From NCBI GenBank assembly GCA_014904845.1, contig MU119623.1, positions 1 through 37,112 of the forward strand: a stretch of DNA of 37,112 nt, in the 5' to 3' direction. The notes beneath the pieces were generated by a model, which was given only the letters and a program-made list of their open reading frames with translations, was not told where the DNA came from and did not search any database. This stretch comes from Acephala macrosclerotiorum (taxonomy: Eukaryota; Ascomycota; Leotiomycetes; Helotiales; Mollisiaceae). Each line of letters opens with the position of its first letter. Positions within the stretch are counted from its first letter, which is position 1. A program made the translations under genes and the position numbers. Below, in pieces: positions 11,948 through 23,872 of this stretch.

Positions 11948-14802
11948 ATATTAAATATATAAATAATAATTTAAAAAATTTAAATTTATTTTATAAAATA
12001 ATTACAAGTTTAATTATTCAATTATTATCGACGTTTTATATTTAAATAAAAAATTAATTTTATAAATAATAAATTATTAAATTTATAAAAAATATATTTA
12101 CGAAAATAAAATAAAATATATTACATATATATTAAATCGATACGTATTAAAAACTATTAAATTATATTATTTATAATATTAAAAAAAAATCGTTTATAAA
12201 ATTTTAATAAAACGTTAAAATAATAATAATTAAAATCAAAAAAATACTTATTAAAATTTATAATAATATAAATAAAATAAAAAAATATTATATTTTATTA
12301 TATCGAGTTTACGAAATTATTTAAAATAAATTAATCGAAAAATAAATCGATAAAAATATAATATTATAAATAATAATTAAAACTATTAATAATTCGATAA
12401 AATTAAATAATATTATATTTATATTATTAATTTTTAAATTTTATTTTAAAATAATTAATAACGACGTATTATTATTATTAATTATTAAAAAAATTAAAAC
12501 AATTTAAATAATTACAAAAAAAATATATTATTTATATATTTAATATTAAATTAATAACGCGTTTATAATAAAAAACGATTTAAATACGAAGTTTATATTA
12601 AATTTATTAAATTTATTTAAAATATATATTTAATATAAAAAAAAAAAATTAAATAAAATTATATAAATTATTAATAATTAATAAAAAAAATATATACGAT
12701 TAATATATTTTATAAATTGATTAATTTTCGTTTAATAATTATTAAATTTTATTATATAAAAAAAAATATTAAAAGTTTATAATCGAATTAAAAATTAAAA
12801 AAATAATTAAAATAATTAAAAAAAAATTTATTATTTTTTAATAAAATTTTATTTTTTTATTTTTTTAATCGAATAAATTAAATTAAAAATTAATTAAAAA
12901 ACGTAATTAAAAACGTTTAAAAAAATCACAAAATAAAAACGTTTATAATAAAAAATTTAAATAAAATAAACGTTATAATTTTATTAAAAATAATAAAAAA
13001 AATTACAAAAATTTTAATAATTAATTTTTTATTATTATTATTAAAAAAATTAAAATTTTTATAATTTTTATAATAAATAAAAAAAAATATAAAATTATTA
13101 TTAAAATTAGAAAAAGAAAATATAATTACAATTTTTAAATAATTATTTAAAACGTTTTAAAAAAAATTAATAATTTAATTATAAAAAAAAATATTAATTT
13201 TATTTAATATAATTTTATTAAATATATTAAAATTCGAATTTTTAATTCGAAATTAATTAATAAAATTAAAAATTAATAATTTGAAAATATAATAATAAAA
13301 AAAATATTTTTTATGTAATTTTTAATAATTTAAAAAATTAATTAATAATTAATTATAATATTAATATTTTTTTTAATTTAATTTCTAAATAAAAAATTAA
13401 AATATAATTACGTAATATTATTTAAATTTATATTTAATTTACGATAAATTTTTAACGATTTATATTAATACGTTTATTAAAAAGAATTTATTATTTATAT
13501 TTATTAAATACGATTATAATTATTTTAAATTTTTTATATAATATTATAAAAATAAAAATATATTAATAAATTACATATTACAAATATTATAAAAAGAAAT
13601 TATTTATAATTACGTCGATATACGATTTTTAATTTTTTATTATAATTATTAAAAAAAATTTTAATATTATTAAAATATAAATCGATAATACGTTTATATT
13701 AATAAAAAAAAAAAATTATTTTCGAAAAAAACGAATTTAATAAAATTAAAATTTTAATTAAATTTAAAAAAGTTTTAATATTAAAAATATTATTAATTTT
13801 TAATAAATATATTTTAATTTAATTCGAAAATACAATTTAATTATAATAAAAAAATTAAATATTAAAAATAACGAATTAAAAAAATTTATATTATTATAAT
13901 TATTAATTTAAAACAATTTTCAATTTGTTTATTATTATTTAATATTAAAATTTAATAAAAAATTAAATTATTATATTAAATAATAAATTAAAATAATAAA
14001 TTAAAAACTTAAATCGAAAATTTAAATATATTATTATAAATTTATTAATAATAAAATTTTTCATTTTCATCGACAAATCATTTATAAATAATAAAAATTT
14101 TAATTTTTAAATTAAATATAAAATTATTTTAATAAATAAATATTAATTAAACGATAAAAAATTTAAAATTAAAATTTTATTTATTTATTATAATTTGATT
14201 AAAAATAAACGTATTATTAAAAACGTTTTAATTTTTAAAATATATAATATAATAAAAAAAATCGATATAATAATTATAATCGAATTTATTATTAATATAA
14301 TTATTTAATAATTCGATTTTTTTAAAATCTCGATAATTGTTTATATAAATTTATATTTATTATACGAATATTTAATCGAATTGAAAACGATTAAAAAAAA
14401 CGTTTTATAATTGATATTATAATTTTTTTTTAATCGTATAAACGTAAAAAATTGTAAAAAATTCAATAAATTAATAATTGAAATAATTTAACGAATATTA
14501 TAATAAAATTAATATTTATTAAAAAAAAATTAAAAAAAAAATAATTTTTACGTTATATTTTTAATTTTATAATTATTTAATTTATAAAATTAAAAAAAAA
14601 ATTGTTTTAATTTCAACGTTTATAATTTTCAATAAATTTCGAAAATAATATTAATTTATTAACGTTGTTTTTACATTTTAATTATATAATTTTTATATTA
14701 AAATATTAATAAGTTTTATATATTAATAAATTAAAATAAAAAAAATTTAAAATTTTTTTTTAAATAATTAAATTAAATTAATTCTTATTACAAAAAAAAA
14801 AC
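11948..14802. other. Gene-free AT-rich interior of the first bracketed interval
   Basis: This is nearly 2.9 kb of A/T sequence, A-rich on the plus strand, with residual cytosines mostly in CpG (all four C of 12301-12360 are in CpG). No open frame, conserved motif or repeat family member is recognisable. It is probably the internal part of the element bracketed by 7463-7657 and 14803-14974. Confidence 0.55.
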
Positions 14803-14974
14803 TATTAATTTAATAATCACGAAAAATATTAAACGAAATTAAAATTAATATTGTTTGTATTAAAATTAAAATTATATTTTTTAATTTTCATACGTTTATT
14901 AAATTTATAATTAATAATCAATTAACGAATTATTTAATTTATTATTAATAATAAATATCCTTGGTAATATTAAT
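14803..14974 (+). repeat. Right member of the direct-repeat pair, possible LTR
   Basis: It matches 7463-7657. Where the left member keeps its GC-rich island, this copy is mostly A and T. Conversely it keeps CCTTGG at 14959-14964, where the left member reads TTTTAA. The two members have therefore lost different bases from one ancestor, and most changes are transitions. Confidence 0.6.
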
Positions 14975-15401
14975 AAATAAAAATATAAAAAAACATTTAA
15001 TTAATATAATAATAAAAAATAAAAACGAATAATTTAATATAAATTTAATTTTTAAAATATTTTTAAATAAAATTATAATATAATAAAAAAAATTATAAAT
15101 TATAATTTTAATTATATAATATTTATTTTATTTTTAAAACGAATATTAATATATTTATTATTTAATTAAATCGAATAATAATAATTTTTTTTAATATTTT
15201 AATTATTTATTAATTCGTTTAAATATAATTATTCGATTTCGAAATTAAATATATTAAAAAAAATAATTATATTACTATAAACGAATTATTTAAAAAATCG
15301 CGAATAAAAAACAATAATTTAAATTTTTTTTTAATAAATTTATTATTTAATATAATATAAAATAAAAATAAAAAATAATTTTTATTTATAAAAAATTTTT
15401 A
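14975..15401. other. Gene-free AT-rich spacer
   Basis: No gene, repeat family member or RNA gene is recognisable. Confidence 0.6.
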
Positions 15402-16228
15402 AATTTCGTAATTATTTGTATTCGTTTATTAATAATTAAAAACTCGTTTCACTTTTCAAATTTAAAAATAAAATATTATAATTTAAAAATATATTTAAAA
15501 AAAATTTAATTTAATATATTTTTTATAATTACTTTTATAAAATATATTAAATTAAATTTAAAATTTAAATTAAATTAAAATTTATAAAAGATAAAAATAA
15601 AAATACTATATTTTAATTTTAATTAAAAATAATTAATTTAAAACTTTTTAAAAAAAAAATTAAAATATTTAAAATATTTAAAATTATTATATAATTAAAT
15701 TTAAAAATATTAAAATTTCAAAATTTTTATATTTAAAATTATTTATAATTGTATAATAAATTGAAAATATATTAATATTATTTAAATTTTCGATTTTAAT
15801 TTTAATTACGAAATATTATAAATCGTAATTACGTTTATTAAAAAAAAATTTATCGTTTAATAAAAATTATTTTTAAAAAATCGATTAATAATATTATAAT
15901 ATAATTTTAATAATTATTTATAATTAATTAAATTAATCGTAATAATTTAATATAAAAAAAAATCAAAAAAAAAATTTTAATATAAAAATTTTATATAAAA
16001 CTTTTATCGATTTTTTAAATAAATTTTTTTTAAATTAAATATTAATAAAAATTATTTTAATTTTAAATATATATAAAACGTTTAAATTAAATTTTTTTTT
16101 TTTAATTTAAATCGTTAAATAAATTTAAAATAAATATAATAAACGTAAAAATAAAAAAATTTAAAAATATATACGCGAAATATAAATCGTATTAAATATT
16201 ATTTAATCGAGAAACGAAATAAAAATAT
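15402..16228 (+). repeat. Family L repeat, copy 2
   Basis: It aligns with 44-990 in the same orientation. Matching points include AATTACGAAATATTATAAAT (15803), GTAATTACGTTTATTAAAAA (15825) and TATTATTTAATCGAGAAACG (16197). Several internal indels make it shorter than copy 1. It ends just before the left inverted repeat of the TIR element. Confidence 0.72.
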
Positions 16229-16245
16229 ATTTATAATCGAGTTTA

Positions 16246-16320
16246 ATAATCGATTAATTTTTTTTACTCGTTTTATTTATAGTCGATAAAAGTAAATATT
16301 ATACGAAAATAAATATTATA
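16246..16320 (+). repeat. Left terminal inverted repeat
   Basis: It begins ATAATCGATTAATTTTTTTT and is the reverse complement of 18281-18355 except for seven differences in 75 bases, six of them transitions. Such similarity over 75 bases is far beyond chance even in AT-rich DNA because CpG positions also coincide. Confidence 0.88.
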
Positions 16321-18018
16321 TATTAATATTAAAAAAAAATTTATTTAAATTTTATTTATTATAAATATATTATAATAATAATTATTTAATTATAATATTA
16401 TTTATTATTAATATTAAAATAAAATTTTTATTTATTTTTTTATTTATTATTAATAAATATTGATTTATTGTAATTAAAATTTATTACGTTAAAAAAATTA
16501 TTTTATATTAATTTATTTATCGATCGAAAAATAAAAAAATAAAAAATAAAATTTTTTTAATAAATATAATAAAAATATTAAAATATTAATTAAAATATAA
16601 AAAAAAATTATTCGATAATATTATTACAAATAATAAAAAATAAAATAAAATATTATTATATATAATATTATATTAATAAATTATTTACTAATATTTATAA
16701 TTATAAAAAAATAAAAAAATAAAATTTTTTTCGATTTTAATTTATAAAATAATTCAAATAAAATAAAAATTTATTATTTATACTCGATTCGATTTATATA
16801 TAAAAATTAAAATAAAAAAATAAATTTTTAAATATTTTAATACTTTTAATAAATTGAATATTATTAAAAAATATATATATTAAATATAAACGAAATAAAA
16901 ACTTAAATTAATTATTTTAAAAAAAATATTATTATTTTTTCAAACGTTAAAAAATATATATAAAAAATTTAAAAAATCGTAAATTTTTAATTATTATCGA
17001 AATAATTATAATAAATAAAAAAAAGTTTTATTGTCGTTTATTATTACTTTTAATAAAAAGATTATAAACAATTGAATTATAATAAAATTTATTAAAAACG
17101 AACGTATTACGAATAATTTTATAAATTATAATAAAATATTTTAATTATTTAATTTAATATTCGCAAATTAATTCGAATAAATTTTAAAAAAAAAAAAATT
17201 CTCGATAAATATAAATTTTATTATTATTTATTTTTTTTAAATAAAAATTGAAAAAAATTATATTAAATTATTTTATTTTTTATTTTATTTTATATATTGT
17301 TTTTAATTTTTCGACGTTAATATTTTTCGTTTTTAAAAATATTATTATTTTCGTATTATTTAAAATATTATTCGAAATATTAATTTTAATTATATTATTA
17401 TTTTTTTCTTTTAAAATTTTATTTAAATTCTAATATAAATAATATAAAAATATATTATTATTAATACTTTTAAAAAGTTTAATATATAGTTTTTTAATTA
17501 AAAAATCGATATTAAAAAAATATAATCATATTAAAAAAAAATTATATAATTAAATCGAAATAAATAATAAATTTAAAAATTTAAATTATTATTTATTCGT
17601 TTAAAAAAATATAAATTATTATTATTATTATTTGAATTTTTAAAAATTACAATATTTTTTTTTAAAATTTTTTATTGAATTATTTTAAAAAATTAAAAAA
17701 TTAATAAATATATAATTATAAAAATTTTATTTTATTATTAAATATAATATTTTATAATAAAAAATTAAAAATAAAATAAAACGAAAAAAATACTTTTAAA
17801 AAGAATTTCAATATTGAAAATTAAAATAAAAAATAAATAAAAAAATATATATTATTTAATTCGATAAAATAAAATAATTTTTTTTTTAAATAATTAATAA
17901 AATTAAAAAAATTAAAAAAATTAAAATTGAATAAAATAATTTTTTTTTAATATAATTTAATATTAATTTTATTAAATAATTTAATAAGAATTTTATTTTT
18001 ATAAAAACAATAAAAATA

Positions 18019-18105
18019 ATAAAATAAAATAAAATAAAATAAAATAAAATAAAATAAAATAAAATAAAATAAAATAAAATAAAATAAAATAAAATAAAAT
18101 AAAAA
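18019..18105 (+). repeat. (AAAAT)n microsatellite
   Basis: About 17 AAAAT units lie inside the TIR element, roughly 180 bp before its right inverted repeat. The motif is the same as in the array at 6308-6382. Confidence 0.95.
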
Positions 18106-18280
18106 TAAAAAAATTATTAAATTTTAATTTATTTTTTAAATATAAAATTTTATTTAAAAAATATTAATTTAATTTAAAAAAATATAAATTTTATAAAATT
18201 AAATAATAAAATATAAATATTTTAATTATTAAAATTTTAATAAAATTAAATTTAAATTTCAATTAATATCGTATTTCGAT

Positions 18281-18355
18281 TATAATATTTAATTTCGTAT
18301 AATATTTATTTTTGTCGATTATAAACGAAACGAATAAAAAAAATTAATCGATTAT
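18281..18355 (-). repeat. Right terminal inverted repeat
   Basis: Read on the minus strand it begins ATAATCGATTAATTTTTTTT, as does the left repeat. TA (18356-18357) follows on the plus strand. Confidence 0.88.
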
Positions 18356-18357
18356 TA

Positions 18358-20015
18358 ATTATATTAAAATAATTTTAATTTCGATTAAAAATCGTAAAAT
18401 TAATTAAAAAATTAAAAAAAAATCATTTATAATTAAAAATAAATACGTAAAATAAAAAAATGTATTTAAATTATTAAATTATATTTAATATTTTTAATTT
18501 TTAATTTTCAATATCGATCGTATTTTTTATATATATTATATTAATCGTATTTTTTTAAAAATATTATTTAATATTTAATAATTTTTAAAAATAAAATTTC
18601 GTAAATTAATTTGAAAATTCGTCGATTATAACGTTTAAAAAAAAATATTATAAAAATTTTTTATTAAATTTTATTTATTTTTATTTATTTTAAACGATTT
18701 AAAATAATATATAATAATTATAATTAAATTATATAATAAATTCGAATATATTAAAAAAATTTATTATCGAATAATTAATTAATATTATTTAAAAAAAATT
18801 ATAAAAAATTCGAGATTTTATAATAAATTATAATGATTATTAATATAAAAATAAATAAAATTACGAAAAAATTTTATATTTTTAAAAAATAATTTTATTA
18901 TTTTATTATATTAAAATAAATATAATTAAATTTTTATAATATAAAATATTAAATAATTTAATTATAATACGAAATAATTTTTTCGATTAAATTAAATTTA
19001 AATTAATAAAAAATTCGATTATTAAAAAAATTATTAAATTTATTTATAATAATATTATTTATAAATATAATATTTTTAATTATATAAAATTAAATAAAAA
19101 ACTCGAATTTAAAAAAATTATTATTAAAAAATCAAATAAATTTAAAATTAAATAAATTATTATTTTTATATATAATTCGAAAATAATTAAAATAATTAAA
19201 TAAAAATAATAATTTATTATTATTATATTAATTATTTTAAAAAAAAAAAAAAAAAAATCAATTAAAATATTTATTAATTTTTTTTTTTTTTTTACGAATT
19301 AAACGATTATTTATAAATTAATTAAATATATATTATTTTATATAATTTATAATAAAAAAATTATTTTTTATTTAAAAAATTCTCGATTAAAATAAAATAT
19401 ATAATCGAGTAAAATTTTTTAAATTAAAAATCAAATAAATAAAAATATAAAACAAAAATATAAAAAAATCGAAATTAAAAAAAAAAATAATTATAAATAA
19501 AATTAAATATATTTTAACGTTTATTATTAAATATAAAAAAAATTAATTCGAAATTTTTATTTTTATTTTAATATATAATATTAAATTTATTAATTAAAAT
19601 ATATTTAAAAATATTAAATTTATATTGAATTTATTAAATAAATTAATTAAAAAAATAATTTATTTGAAAAAACAAATAAAATAATAATTTGAAAATTATA
19701 TATTAAAAATTATTTAAAAGAATTTATTAAAAAATAAATATTAAAAATTTTAAAATAATAATAAAAAAAAATATAAAAAAATATAAAAAAAAATTATAAT
19801 TTATATTTTTAAATTTAATAAAATCGAAAAAAAAATATATATATACGATTTTTTAATAATTAAAATAAATAAAAAAAATTTATTAAATTTTAAAATAATA
19901 ATAATTTTTTAATTTAAAAATATTTTTATTAATTTATTAATTTAAAAATATTTTTATTAATTTTTTTTTAAAATATTTTTATTTATTTTAATAAATTTTA
20001 TTTACGTTTTAATAT
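18358..20015. other. Gene-free AT-rich spacer
   Basis: No gene, RNA or repeat family member is recognisable. A run of A longer than 15 occurs near 19240. A short tandem repeat of AATTTAAAAATATTTTTATT-like units (about 28 bp) lies at 19911-19975. Confidence 0.6.
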
Positions 20016-20804
20016 TAAGAAAAATTTTTATATGCTAATTGATTGTCAATAGTGTCAGCGACTTACTAATAGTACGCACTACGCAGTTATTGCATATTTA
20101 AAACTTTGGCGTCCAATAATAATCGATTGGCAAATGGATTTAGATTTATAAGAATACTAAAACTCTCGACTCTCGGCGGCTGTAGACGACTGCGCTCGGC
20201 TTTTATACAGCTACATTTAATCAATTGAATCGCTCAATCTCTAAGTGCTTTAATCTAAGCTCTCAATATCGAGCAGCGTAGCGCAGCGCAACGCAACGTA
20301 ACTACTACTCGCATATTTAATCGGTATTTCTACTCGTGTAAACTTTGCTTAAATCGATCGATTCTACGATCAGATTTCAAGTAGTATTAATATTTTCAAT
20401 TTTCATTTTTATTTATTTACATAATTTATAAAACAATAAAAATTTATTAATCGAATAAAGTGCGATCGTTAATTTATATATAAGTTTTAACGAAAAATAC
20501 TAAAATTTAATAAATTATAATTTTATAATTTAATATTTTAATACGCGCTCGATAAATTTATTTGAAACTTTTATAATAAATTAAATAAATATTATAAATT
20601 ATAAATTTCAAATATTTAAATATTTAGTTTTAAACTAGTACTATTAATAATATTTTGATATTATTAGCACTGGACTAGCGCTATTGACACTAGACTAAAA
20701 TAGTCGATAGTACTAGCAATCGATTAAATTGCCATTGGCTCGTTAATAGCGCTATTAGCGCACGTGTTTTTCGGTAAAACGATTAGTAAAAAATATTTTT
20801 TCTA
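20016..20804 (-). mobile_element. Element M copy 4, minus strand, partly RIP-mutated
   Basis: This is a 789-bp copy in reverse orientation, flanked by AT at 20014-20015 and 20805-20806. The element's 3' part (20030-20380) keeps most C and G. The middle (20400-20640) is strongly mutated, and the 5' part again keeps a GC-richer stretch with the palindrome CGTTAATAGCGCTATTAGCG at 20741-20760. The 5-bp repeat has six units at 20272-20301. It shares details with copy 2 (an AATATTATTAATAG stretch in the 5' part and six 5-bp units), so those two may be closest relatives. Confidence 0.92.
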
Positions 20805-20806
20805 AT

Positions 20807-21614
20807 AAAAAAAAATTTTATTATAATTTATAAAAAAAATTTAATTTATATTATTTTATATATAAATAATTTTATTAATCGAATATATTTTATTTATTTA
20901 AATATTTTATAATAATTTATAAAAAAAAAAAAATTAATTTTTTAATACGTTTTATAAAAAATTAATATAAAATTTTTTATTTAAATTTTTTAAATTTTTT
21001 AATTCGAAAGTAATATTTTAATATTTTAATTATATATATTAATATATTTTAAAAAAAAATAAATAAATAAATAAATTTCGTAATTTTTAATTATTTAAAA
21101 TATAATAATATTTATTTAATTGTTTTATATAATTTTTTTTAATTTTATTAATAATTTTTTTTTTAAATTTATATATTTTTCATTTTTAAAATTCGATTAA
21201 TTTATTATATTATTTTTTACGTATAAATTTTATATATAAAAATAAAATAAAAACAATAATAATATATTTATATAAATCGTATAATACGATTTTAATAATT
21301 TATAAAAAAAATTACAATTAATAAAATTAATAATTAATTTATAAAAAATAAAAATATAATAAAAAAAATAAAAGAAATAAAATAATTTTAAATAAAAACT
21401 TTTTTTAAAATAAATAAAATTAAAAAATTATATATTATATTTTAATAAAATCGATTTAATTTAATTAAAATTTTTAATAAAATATATATTAATTTTTTTT
21501 TTTCGATTTTTACGAATAAATTTAAAAAATAAATAATTATTATTATTAATAATATAAATATTTAAAATTTTAAATTTTAAAAAAAATTTAATATTAATAT
21601 TTTATTTTTTTAAT
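20807..21614. other. Gene-free AT-rich spacer
   Basis: No gene or repeat is recognisable. Confidence 0.6.
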
Positions 21615-22740
21615 CGATTTTATTAATCGTTCGTTTTAAAAACTAATATTAATTTTTATTAAATTACGTATAATTTATATAATACGAATTATTTTAATTA
21701 TAAACGAAAAATATTAAATTTAATCGAAATATTCAAATGTAATAATTTAATTAATTCGTTATTATATAAATTAATAAAATATAATCGTATTTAATTAAAA
21801 TCGCAATCGTATAATTTTTAAATATATTTTTATTTTAAATATTAAAATATTAATTTATTTAAATACTAAATATTTTTATAATTGTACAATTTTTAAAAAG
21901 AATTTTAAAAAGTTTTTTTTTGAAATTATATATTAAAAAAAATAATTTAAATTAATTAAATCGATCGTAATAATTTGATATAAAAAACGAGAATTTTAAA
22001 AAGTTTTTTTTTAATATAAAATTTTAAAAATACGTTTTTGTTTTAAATATTGAAATATTAATATATTAAAATTCTATTTTAATTTTATAATTGTATAATA
22101 TTAAAATTTTTTTTTAAATGGTTTTTCTTTAGTAAATATAATCGTAATAAGTATTTATAATCAATAAAATCAATCGTAATAATTTAATATAAAAAAAAAA
22201 ATTTTAATATAAAATTTTATTAGAAATACGTTTTTATTTAAAGTATCAAAGTATTTAAATATTGAAATAATTGTACAATTTTCGAAAAAAGTTTTAAAGA
22301 ATTTTTTCTTGGAATTATATATTAAATAAAATAATTTAAATTAATTAAATCGCTTGTAATAATTTAATATAAAAAACGAAAATTCTAAAAAATATTTTTT
22401 TAATAATATAAAATTTTGTAATACGTTTTTATTTTAAATATTAAAAAATTTATTAATTTATCGATTTTATCGCTCGATAAAATTTTAAATTATTTTATTT
22501 CAATAATTATATTAATTTTAAATACTTATAAAACGTTTAAATTAAAAATTATTAATTTGAAATTTAAAATAAAAATAAATTATTAAAATTGAAAACTTTG
22601 AAATTTTTTATTAAAACGTTTTTACGAGATTTACGAAATAAAATATACGTCGAGTATTAAAAGAAAAAACTCGTCCGTTGATTGGTTCGCTTATGAGTCG
22701 ACGAACGGATTTTTTCTTTCGATACGAGAAAAATATTTTT
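21615..22740 (+). repeat. Dispersed repeat R, copy 2
   Basis: It begins CGATTTTATTAATCGTTCGT like copy 1 and is the reverse complement of 27155-28479. Tandem units of about 180-205 bp, each with an AATTGTACAATTTT-like motif, begin near 21880, 22085 and 22265. Near its end (22665-22732) it carries a GC-rich segment containing CTCGTCCGTTGATTGGTTCG and GAGTCGACGAACGGA, which copy 1 lacks. No coding frame is seen. Together with copy 3 it forms a pair of long inverted repeats 4.4 kb apart, but other single copies argue against these being the arms of one transposon. Confidence 0.78.
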
Positions 22741-23726
22741 ATTATTATTATTATTAATTTTTTCGTATAAAATTTTTTAATTTTTTCGTTTCGATTTTTA
22801 TATCAATTAAATTTATTACTAATAATAAAAATATTATAATATATTTATATTTATATTAAAAAAATATAAAATTATTATTATTTTATTATAATTTAATATT
22901 ATTTTATTTCGATTAATGCGCGAATTTTAATTAAATAATATACGTTTAATAATTAATTATATATATAATATAAATAATACGAATAATATAAATAATATAT
23001 ATAATATAAATAATATATATAATATAAATAATATTTAAAAATTAAATTTTTTTTTTTTTAATATTTTAAATTTCGTTAATCGTATTAAAATTTTAAATAT
23101 TGTTTATAATATTTATAAATATTCGTTTATTAATCAATTTTATTAAAATTATAAAAATATAATTATTTAAAATTTACGAATTATATATTAAAAAAAAATT
23201 TATTTATTTAATTTTTAATTTTTATAAAATTATATTATTTTTATTTTTATTTTTTTAATTAAATCGTTTATTAATTTAAAAATTATAATAATTTTTATTT
23301 TATAAATAAAGAAAATTTATTATTTTTTTAATGAATTTTTTTTATATAATATATATATTTTTTTTATTATTTAATTTTTATAAATAAATTTTAAATTATA
23401 ATTATTATTTTATCGATTTTTAAAAAAAGAAATTTATTAAAACGATAAAATTAATTATTTTTTTTATAAAATAAAAATAAATATATTTTACAATTTAAAT
23501 TTATTATATATTAAATTTTAAAAAAATTATTTAAAAAAAAATTATTTAATATTAAAAATTGAATTTTAATTAAAAAACATTTAAATTAAATTTAATTAAA
23601 TATTATAAATTTTTTTTAAAAATTAAAATTATATATTTATAAAATAAAAATATATTAAAATTTTTATAAATTTAATATTTATTAATATTTATAATAAATT
23701 TTAAAAAAAATTTAAAAATTGATTTT
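22741..23726. other. Gene-free AT-rich spacer
   Basis: No gene is recognisable. It holds an ATT run directly after repeat R and the minisatellite at 22961-23032. Confidence 0.6.
22961..23032 (+). repeat. 18-bp minisatellite, four units
   Basis: The unit ATATATAATATAAATAAT occurs at 22961, 22997 and 23015 without change. A variant beginning ACGAATAA is at 22979. The variant unit keeps the only CpG. Confidence 0.9.
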
Positions 23727-23872
23727 ATTGTAATAATTATAATAAAAAAAAAAAAATTTATTTTTTATACTATAAAAATACTATTTATAAAAAGAGACTA
23801 CGTTTAAATTACGTTTAATTTACGATTAAATATTATATAATTACGTTATTATTATATTTCATATTATAATAT
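23727..23872 (+). repeat. Left member of the second direct-repeat pair, possible LTR
   Basis: It matches 31137-31275 in the same orientation over about 140 bases, sharing AAAAATACTATTTATAAAAA and TACGTTTAAATTACGTTTAA. Base composition changes here: downstream to 31275 the plus strand is T-rich and keeps more non-CpG G than C. This supports the pair as the boundaries of one inserted element of about 7.5 kb. No primer-binding site is recognisable and the target duplication cannot be read in such AT-rich flanks. Confidence 0.6.

Larger units (their letters stand above)
16246..18355. mobile_element. Dead 2.1 kb TIR transposon, Tc1/mariner (pogo/Fot1)-like by structure
   Basis: Terminal inverted repeats of 75 bp bound a 2110-bp element, and TA lies immediately outside both ends (16244-16245 and 18356-18357). 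A TA target duplication, a length near 2 kb and moderately long inverted repeats are typical of fungal Tc1/mariner elements such as the Fot1/pogo group. The interior should then have held a DDE/D transposase, but it is too eroded to recognise one, and the orientation is unknown. The interior frame 17248-17433 starts at TTG and consists of I, F, L and K residues, as expected of random AT-rich DNA. An AAAAT array lies near the right end. The class is an inference from structure only. Confidence 0.75.

Noticed and set aside
17248..17433. Plus-strand 61-residue hydrophobic frame
   Set aside because: It starts at TTG, is made almost only of I, F, L, K and N, and lies in the eroded interior of the TIR element. 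A membrane peptide is not supported.
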